A program made the translations under genes and the position numbers. DNA of 16,733 nucleotides from JAKEGN01 sp964465665 (GTDB lineage: Bacteria; Pseudomonadota; Gammaproteobacteria; Steroidobacterales; Woeseiaceae). The notes beneath the pieces are model-generated. The model did no database searches. It worked only from the letters and a program-made list of their open reading frames with translations, and was not told the DNA's origin. The stretch lies in NCBI GenBank assembly GCA_964465665.1, contig CAYXKM010000138.1, positions 1-16,733 of the forward strand, read 5' to 3'. Positions 15,193 to 16,733 of this stretch are shown piece after piece; the stretch's first letter is position 1; each line of letters starts with the position of its first letter.

Positions 15193-15373
15193 AAAAAGCA
15201 AACAATTCAATGTAATGTCTCGAAAGTCCGACAGTACGCAAAGTAAAATAATGAAATTGCATCGCAACTGCGTGCAAAAGTTTGCGTAATCGAAACTTTT
15301 TCCGCTGCAGGAATACGTTCGCGCATCGATGTCGGAAACAAATTCCGCCGAATTGTGGGTGACGTTATTTTTT

Positions 15374-15455
15374 TGTCGCGCACGTAGCACCGGCGCGACA
15401 TCGAGATTACCGACAAGCGTAACAATCACACTGCGACTGTCGCGTCGATGTCGCG
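15374..15455. promoter_or_regulatory. Cluster of TGTCGCG motifs, candidate activator (enhancer) binding sites
   Basis: TGTCGCG occurs at 15374-15380, 15438-15444 and 15449-15455, and in inverse as CGCGACA at 15394-15400. The first and the inverted copy form an 8-bp inverted repeat (TGTCGCGC/GCGCGACA, 11-nt spacer). The cluster sits about 200-280 nt upstream of the sigma-54 -24/-12 element, within the range used by bacterial enhancer-binding proteins. The cognate regulator is unknown. Confidence 0.45.
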
Positions 15456-15652
15456 AAATGACATTGTGTCTGCATGCGGCGACAACGGTGCAGGCATTGG
15501 GAATCAGTGGTTTGCGAACGCCAGTCGCCCGCGATGTGCGGTTCCTACGACAGTCACTTGACATATAGCGACGCTTTTCGAACGCACTGGTTTCTCTTTA
15601 AGCGACTGTTTTTATTAGTTTATTCTGCTATTTCCCGTTAGCCGACGCGGAC

Positions 15653-15669
15653 TGGCACAGCACTTGCTT
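15653..15669 (+). promoter_or_regulatory. Sigma-54 (RpoN) promoter
   Basis: TGGCAC-N5-TTGC matches the -24/-12 consensus with correct spacing: GG at 15654-15655 and GC at 15666-15667, with T residues after the -12. Transcription would start near 15679 and run rightward toward the exported-protein gene at 16084, leaving a leader of about 400 nt. Confidence 0.75.
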
Positions 15670-15905
15670 TATACCCTGTGGATCGGGAGCAACGGTTGCT
15701 GGAGGTCGTTTGCCGGAACGGGAGTGTGAATGCATTCACGGCAATTTTCGGGATCTTCATGCACGCTCTTTGATGCAAGTCCGACTGTCTGATGACAGCT
15801 GTTCAGGGAAGAAACACGAACAACAGGGACTTCTGAAAAGGGCAAGGTCACGTCATCCAGGTGCCGGGGCTACGCAAAGCAACCGATCGCAATGCCGATG
15901 CACGT

Positions 15906-15922
15906 TGTCGGTCAGACCGACA
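15906..15922 (+). promoter_or_regulatory. Perfect palindrome/hairpin in the leader
   Basis: TGTCGGTC-A-GACCGACA is a perfect 8-bp inverted repeat about 230 nt downstream of the predicted sigma-54 start. It could fold as an RNA hairpin or bind a dimeric regulator. It is followed by a GC-rich stretch and not by T residues, so it is not a standard terminator. Confidence 0.45.
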
Positions 15923-16074
15923 GCGGGGCCGCCAGGAGACAGGTCGGACATTCGTCACGTACTGACGTTCCTCACCAACTCCATGTACCCCGCGATGGCA
16001 GCCGATACATGCTGTATTGAGTATCGCACGTCGTCTGTTGAATCGAATGGGTTTTGGTCGTATTGGTCATGAGC

Positions 16075-16078
16075 AGGA
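16075..16078 (+). promoter_or_regulatory. Ribosome binding site for the exported-protein gene
   Basis: AGGA ends 5 nt before ATG 16084. This supports that start over the overlapping open frame that begins at 16017 in another phase. Confidence 0.6.
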
Positions 16079-16083
16079 ACGCT

Positions 16084-16733
16084 ATGAAAAATATAACGTG
16101 GACAAAACAGGAAATCACCGCCAGCCAGCGCCCGACAGGCTCGCTACGTCGGGTTTCCGGACTGGCCGGACTGGTAGTAATGCTCGGCATGCTACTCACG
16201 GGCATGGCCGGTACGGCCAATGCGTTTCCGCGCGAGCAGGCGAAGCAGATGCACGATCGGCTCGCCGGCGTGCCGCCGACCGAAGCCGTGCTGGCGTCGA
16301 TGGAAGCCGACATCCAGAACAATAACCCGCTCGCGGCGGCCGACACGGCGATGAACAACCCCAGTTTCTACAATGTGACGTTGAAAAACTTCGTGGCACC
16401 GTGGACGAACCGTGACAGCAACGTGTTCGTTCCGCTGAACGACTACATCGCCACCGTCGTCGGGATTATCCGCGACGACGTCCCGTTCAATGGGCTGCTG
16501 TCGGATGACATCCTGTACGTTGCCACCGGGGTGCCCGGACTGCCGGGTTATTCAAACTCGAACAACAATCATTACGAGCAGTTCGAGGCCGGCGGCCACG
16601 ACATGATGACGCGACTCACGCAGACAACGCAGTCGTCCGTGACCGGCCTTCCGAGTAATGCAACGGCCGGCATCATGACCACCCGGGCCGCTGCCGAAGC
16701 ATTCTTCGTTGCCGGTACGAACCGCGCGATGTT
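16084..16733 (+). CDS. Exported protein of unknown function (3' end outside window)
   Basis: The frame is open from ATG 16084 to the window end, giving 216 residues. A long basic n-region (with RPTGSLRRVSG) precedes a hydrophobic core (GLAGLVVMLGMLLTGMAG) and a likely cleavage after TANA (residue 47). The paired arginines make Tat export conceivable, but the motif is poor. The mature part begins FPREQAKQMHDRLAGVPPTEAVLASM, then NFVAPWTNRDSNVFVPLNDYIATVVGIIRDDVPFNGLLSDDILYVATG, and later SNATAGIMTTRAAAEAFFVAGTNRAM. There is no CXXCH in the visible part. The GLLSDDILYV and AGIMTT..AAEAFF segments are loosely reminiscent of large periplasmic cytochrome-associated proteins whose haem sites lie further C-terminal; this is a guess from memory. 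It is the probable target of the sigma-54 promoter about 400 nt upstream. Confidence 0.75.
   Translation, partial: MKNITWTKQEITASQRPTGSLRRVSGLAGLVVMLGMLLTGMAGTANAFPREQAKQMHDRLAGVPPTEAVLASMEADIQNNNPLAAADTAMNNPSFYNVTLKNFVAPWTNRDSNVFVPLNDYIATVVGIIRDDVPFNGLLSDDILYVATGVPGLPGYSNSNNNHYEQFEAGGHDMMTRLTQTTQSSVTGLPSNATAGIMTTRAAAEAFFVAGTNRAM

Larger units (their letters stand above)
14886..16083. other. 1.2-kb divergent intergenic regulatory region
   Basis: This region separates the minus-strand five-gene cluster from the plus-strand gene at 16084. I see no convincing protein gene: the open frames in it have poor codon use and no family sequence. It holds a CRP-like palindrome (15107-15122), a possible minus-strand -10 element (15187-15192), repeated TGTCGCG motifs (15374-15455), an AT-rich stretch (about 15590-15640), a sigma-54 promoter (15653-15669) and a roughly 400-nt leader with a hairpin at 15906-15922. 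Confidence 0.7.

Noticed and set aside
15653..15922. Firm c-di-GMP riboswitch call
   Set aside because: Only short core strings match; the GNRA-capped helix and flanking pairing expected for GEMM-I were not found by eye. It is kept as a low-certainty finding instead of a feature.
15710..16072. 120-codon open frame starting at TTG behind GGAGG and ending 11 nt before the exported-protein gene
   Set aside because: The position is tempting for a leader gene, but the codons are mixed with many rare Arg codons, the product has no export signal or family sequence, and the frame crosses the palindrome. It is more likely untranslated leader.

Overview
The window reads as chromosomal DNA of a free-living gammaproteobacterium of moderately high GC. 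The C-terminus of RpoD is nearly identical to the enterobacterial/pseudomonad protein, and a tRNA-Ile(CAT) follows it. The lineage below class level is not determinable from the sequence; a marine or sediment heterotroph is only an impression from the many lipoprotein cytochromes and outer-membrane barrels. There are no mobile elements, CRISPR arrays or integrases.

Layout. (1) 1-1725, plus strand: the 3' end of rpoD, a tRNA-Ile with anticodon CAT, then acdS (1-aminocyclopropane-1-carboxylate deaminase). (2) 1752-5002, minus strand, convergent with acdS: a lipoprotein with one c-type haem motif, a carboxypeptidase-regulatory-like domain and a beta-propeller, followed 14 nt later by a class I/II aminotransferase. 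(3) 5111-9145, minus strand: a tightly packed set in the order MOSC protein, LemA, DUF2207 membrane protein, rhomboid protease, LysE-type exporter. The first three are joined by stop/start overlaps. (4) 9335-14885, minus strand: five envelope genes in a probable operon. They encode a di-haem lipoprotein resembling the hydrazine synthase alpha-subunit family, an SH3 plus beta-barrel protein, a beta-barrel lipoprotein, a small DUF4266 lipoprotein ending in a Gly/Cys tail, and a DUF3570 outer-membrane protein. (5) 14886-16083: a 1.2 kb divergent intergenic region with a near-consensus sigma-54 promoter (15653-15669), repeated TGTCGCG motifs upstream of it, a CRP-like palindrome, and a roughly 400-nt leader. 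(6) 16084-16733, plus strand: the start of an exported protein of unknown function that runs off the window.

Working idea. Regions 4-6 look like one locus: an outer-membrane redox/barrel gene set on one side and a sigma-54-controlled exported protein on the other, sharing a large regulatory region. This is the most interesting part of the window. The individual families are recognisable, but what the set does together is not something I can name from established knowledge. The HZS-alpha resemblance describes a fold and haem arrangement and is not evidence of hydrazine chemistry.
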